Origin: Bacteriovoracaceae bacterium
GTDB taxonomy: Bacteria; Bdellovibrionota; Bacteriovoracia; Bacteriovoracales; Bacteriovoracaceae
Assembly: GCA_021737405.1 (NCBI GenBank)
Contig: JAIPEG010000003.1
Coordinates: 186,001-250,000, forward strand
Direction of reading: 5' to 3'
DNA: 64,000 nucleotides
The position numbers and the translations under genes were made by a program. The notes beneath the pieces are model-generated. The model did not search any database. It was not told the DNA's origin and worked only from the letters and a program-made list of their open reading frames with translations. This document shows positions 61,831 to 64,000 of the stretch, one piece after another; within the stretch, counting starts at the first letter, position 1; each line of letters begins with the position of its first letter.

Positions 61831-61858
61831 AAAGGGGTCGCCTAGGCGGCCCTTTTCT
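61831..61858 (+). terminator. Terminator of the small-ORF unit
   Basis: AAAGGGGTCGCC-TA-GGCGGCCCTTTT forms a 12-bp stem (two G-T pairs) with a T-run. It ends a transcript of about 240 bases from the sigma-54-type promoter. Confidence 0.85.
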
Positions 61859-61882
61859 CGATATCGATGAAGAAGTAAATAT

Positions 61883-62437
61883 TTATATAATTTGCTCTTT
61901 TTTAACATAACTCCACTCACCCGCTTTTAAGGAATCAATGGAATACTTTCCAACTTTAGAGCGAATAAGCCGTAAGCAGGGAAAACCAATCGCCGCACAC
62001 ATTCGTCTTACTTGGCGATTCTTTCCCTCAATTAAGCGCACTTCTAGCCAAGAGGTTGGAATACTCTTTCTTTCGCGAATAGGAGGATCTCTTGGGGGTA
62101 ACTCAAAGTCATGAAGGACTTTCGCCTGGCAGGGTAAGCATTTATAACCTTGTATGATGGGACCAGATCGCAAACTCAAGAGATCGTCCTCACCTGGTTC
62201 TCCCTCCACTTGGACCCAATAAGTTTTTTCTTTATTTGATTTAGGATCACTCAACTTTTTAATAAAGGGACCATCATTTGTGAGAACAAGTAACCCCTCA
62301 CTGTCTTTATCAAGTCGGCCGGCCGCATAGACGCCAGCGGGTAAATTGAAGTCTGCTAAGGTTCTTTGATCCTTCTCTCCAGTGAATTGAGATAAGACAC
62401 CATAGGGCTTATAAAAGGCAACATATAGATTATTCAT
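61883..62437 (-). CDS. 23S rRNA pseudouridine synthase, RluE/RsuA family
   Basis: A 184-residue pseudouridine synthase with 'AAGRLDKDSEGLLVLTNDG' (catalytic Asp) and 'LIEGKNRQVRRMCAAIGFPCLRL'. It lacks an N-terminal S4 domain, like RluE, which modifies U2457 of 23S rRNA. The ATG at 62437 follows directly on the T-run of a terminator hairpin, and the only SD-like sequence (GAGGGG) is the hairpin's 3' arm. Confidence 0.88.
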   Translation of the reverse strand: MNNLYVAFYKPYGVLSQFTGEKDQRTLADFNLPAGVYAAGRLDKDSEGLLVLTNDGPFIKKLSDPKSNKEKTYWVQVEGEPGEDDLLSLRSGPIIQGYKCLPCQAKVLHDFELPPRDPPIRERKSIPTSWLEVRLIEGKNRQVRRMCAAIGFPCLRLIRSKVGKYSIDSLKAGEWSYVKKEQII

Positions 62438-62463
62438 AAAAAAAAAGCCCCTCAAAGAGGGGC
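62438..62463 (-). terminator. Terminator hairpin touching the RluE-like start codon
   Basis: Leftward: GCCCCTC-TTT-GAGGGGC then nine Ts, immediately followed by ATG. It ends the upstream outer-membrane protein gene. When not folded, GAGGGG could be the RBS of the next gene, 10-11 bases before its ATG. Confidence 0.85.
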
Positions 62464-62477
62464 GAGCAATCTGTTAA

Positions 62478-63089
62478 TTAAAGATCAAGTGGAAGTGAGA
62501 CTGACAACATAATTTCAGAAAGGTCCGTTTTCTCGTTATAAGTAGAAAGCGCAGTACCACTTACTTCTAACTTATCATATTCAAGAGTACGGTATTCCAA
62601 ATTTACTGAGACAAAAGGAAGTCCCGTAAAACCAGCACCTAAGGCGTAACCACTACCACTAGAATATTCATAGCGACTATCAATTAAATTAGAAGCAGTT
62701 TGTGGATCATCCCCTTCTAAACTGCTTGAAAGAAAATAGGTCCCCCAAACTCTTAAAAGAATGGGAAGATTGTATCCAACAAAAATACCCAACTGGCTTT
62801 TCTTAACGCCATCTTTATTTGTAGTAGAACCCCTTTCAGATTCTAAATCAAAGGTTTGCATGGAGTAATCGATGCCGCCCATAAATCCAAGCATGCCATA
62901 ACCGAGGCGCCCTCCAATTGTTGGAGATGAATAAGAGTGCTCATATTTATTTGTACCAAAGGTTGTGTCTCCACTTCCGGCCAAGGAGAATCCAAGGTAA
63001 GGCTCAATTAAGACTCCGGCCTTTGTATTGCTAGAAAAAACAAATAGGCTTAGGAAAAATAAAATTAAAAAACTTTTAGTAAGACGCAT
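62478..63089 (-). CDS. Small outer-membrane beta-barrel protein
   Basis: The ATG at 63089 has AAGGAGG 5 bases upstream and gives 203 residues; earlier ATG at 63110 lacks an SD. Signal peptide 1-24 ('FVFSSNTKA'), then 'LIEPYLGFSLAGSG' and repeated strand-turn units with Gly/Tyr, ending 'LSEIMLSVSLPLDL'. Probably an OmpA/OmpW-like 8-stranded barrel of unknown function. Confidence 0.75.
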   Translation of the reverse strand: MRLTKSFLILFFLSLFVFSSNTKAGVLIEPYLGFSLAGSGDTTFGTNKYEHSYSSPTIGGRLGYGMLGFMGGIDYSMQTFDLESERGSTTNKDGVKKSQLGIFVGYNLPILLRVWGTYFLSSSLEGDDPQTASNLIDSRYEYSSGSGYALGAGFTGLPFVSVNLEYRTLEYDKLEVSGTALSTYNEKTDLSEIMLSVSLPLDL

Positions 63090-63261
63090 GTGTTCCTCCT
63101 TGAACAACATAAGACTGTATCCCTTATCATTATAAGGACTTATGAAATTTAAGCAAAAGATTAAGGTTTGTGAATTAAAAATGATGAAGGCCTCCTAGAA
63201 TGGGACCCTCTGTTTTCTCTTCGCCATTATCCCATTCAAAAAACCGAGTATTCTAGGCAGA

Positions 63262-63295
63262 AAAGTTTGCCCCTATAAAAAACTCTTATAGGGGC
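63262..63295 (-). terminator. Probable terminator of mdh
   Basis: GCCCCTATAA (63269-63278), 7-base loop, and TTATAGGGGC (63286-63295) form a perfect 10-bp stem 13 bases after the mdh stop. The leftward T-run is short and interrupted (AAACTTTTC). Confidence 0.65.
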
Positions 63296-63307
63296 GCTTT
63301 AGATTTC

Positions 63308-64000
63308 TTAGATTAAGCCTGCAGACTTTACAGAATCTCGCTCTTCAACAAGTTCTTTATGAGTCACATCAAACTTCTCTTTACCAAAGTCATTGAGGTT
63401 TACACCCTCTACAACTTTAACTACTCCATTTTCAGTACGGCATGGGTAAGAGAAGATCAAACCTTCATCCACACCATATTGACCTTGAGAGGCCAAACAC
63501 ATTGAGTAGGTTTCACCAGCTACTGTGTCATGAGTCAAATTATAGATGCCATCGACAGCAGCGTTTGCCGCAGAAGCCGCTGAAGAAGCGCCTCTTGCTT
63601 CAATAATAGCAGCACCACGTTTTTGAACGGTAGAGATAAAGTCACCTTTTAACCAATCATGATCACTGATAACTTCTGTCGCCAATTTTCCACCAATTTT
63701 TGCATTGAAGAAATCAGGGTACTGAGTTGCTGAGTGATTGCCCCAAATCGTCATATTTGTAACTTCTGTTACATCGACACCTGCTTTTTGGGCCAATTGA
63801 GTTTTTGCTCTATTCTCATCAAGCATAGTCATCGCAAAGAAGTTACTCTTTGGAAGACGTGGTGCAGAATGCATCGTAATGAGACAGTTGGTGTTACAAG
63901 GGTTGCCGACAACAAAGACCTTCGCATCATCTGCGCCATGATCATTAATCGCCTTACCTTGTTTAGTAAAGATCCCACCATTGATATTAAGAAGATCTGA
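63308..64000 (-). CDS. mdh: Malate dehydrogenase, C-terminal part (5' end outside)
   Basis: The frame is open to the right edge, so 230 residues of the enzyme are visible. '[12 protein letters not shown]' (nucleotide-loop region), '[16 protein letters not shown]' with the catalytic His, and the Ala/Ser-rich '[19 protein letters not shown]' match the cytosolic/GroupI-type malate dehydrogenase that interconverts malate and oxaloacetate with NAD. Many annotations would begin at the ATG at 63874, but homology continues upstream of it. Confidence 0.93.
   Translation of the reverse strand, partial: SDLLNINGGIFTKQGKAINDHGADDAKVFVVGNPCNTNCLITMHSAPRLPKSNFFAMTMLDENRAKTQLAQKAGVDVTEVTNMTIWGNHSATQYPDFFNAKIGGKLATEVISDHDWLKGDFISTVQKRGAAIIEARGASSAASAANAAVDGIYNLTHDTVAGETYSMCLASQGQYGVDEGLIFSYPCRTENGVVKVVEGVNLNDFGKEKFDVTHKELVEERDSVKSAGLI

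Noticed and set aside
63122-63137. CCTTAT-CATT-ATAAGG hairpin upstream of the barrel gene
   Set aside because: Six AT-rich base pairs in AT-rich DNA; likely chance.

Overview
The window reads as chromosomal DNA of a low-GC, Gram-negative bacterium, most likely a Bdellovibrionota member of the Bacteriovoracia (Bacteriovorax/Halobacteriovorax-like). This is an inference from gene content, with no database check: many exported and outer-membrane proteins, a TonB system, FecR-domain proteins, SpoVR/DUF444/PrkA, an RpoH-type sigma factor and a complete block of mevalonate-pathway enzymes. No rRNA, tRNA, CRISPR array, transposase or phage gene was recognised. Genes are dense and often overlap by 4-17 bases.

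Region 1 (1-6725) is envelope redox and metal traffic: the tail of a YHS protein, a di-haem lipoprotein, a YceI protein and a haem-motif beta-barrel, then tonB and a thioredoxin-like protein facing a His/Asp-tailed lipoprotein and a TonB-dependent receptor. Region 2 (6726-15315) is the accessory-looking part, AT-rich by eye: a 1466-residue protein joining an M48 zinc-peptidase domain to a UbiB/ABC1 kinase-like domain, a small exported partner, several exported orphans, a serine hydrolase, a secretin-N-domain-like protein, a 23-base direct repeat and a strong hairpin over a ribosome-binding site.

Region 3 (15500-33700) holds a membrane protein, an App1-like phosphatase, ferredoxin, dut, pnp, rpsO and rpoH, all leftward after 18.4 kb, then exported TPR and FecR/barrel proteins and the spoVR-DUF444-prkA operon. 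Region 4 (33960-48575) runs rightward: PP2C phosphatase, M23 peptidase, secA, a YbjQ-like acidic protein, a GlpD-like dehydrogenase, a FecR protein with a barrel partner, two leftward paralogous envelope proteins, a 63-residue protein, trxB and an ordinary UbiB-family kinase.

Region 5 (48819-64000) has an enoyl-CoA hydratase, the leftward mevalonate operon (fni, mvaA, a GYDIA-type GHMP kinase, mvaD, mevalonate kinase; no HMG-CoA synthase here), RNA-modification enzymes (RsmI-like, THUMP methyltransferase, two U32 proteins, RluE-like synthase), an SGNH-like/cNMP-binding pair, a sigma-54-type promoter driving a 43-residue ORF with its own terminator, a small barrel protein and the 3' part of mdh.

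The most unusual object is the M48-ABC1 fusion at 7101-11501. The sigma-54 small-ORF unit, the terminator that doubles as an RBS region before the RluE-like gene, and the repeats around 13.9-14.6 kb come next.
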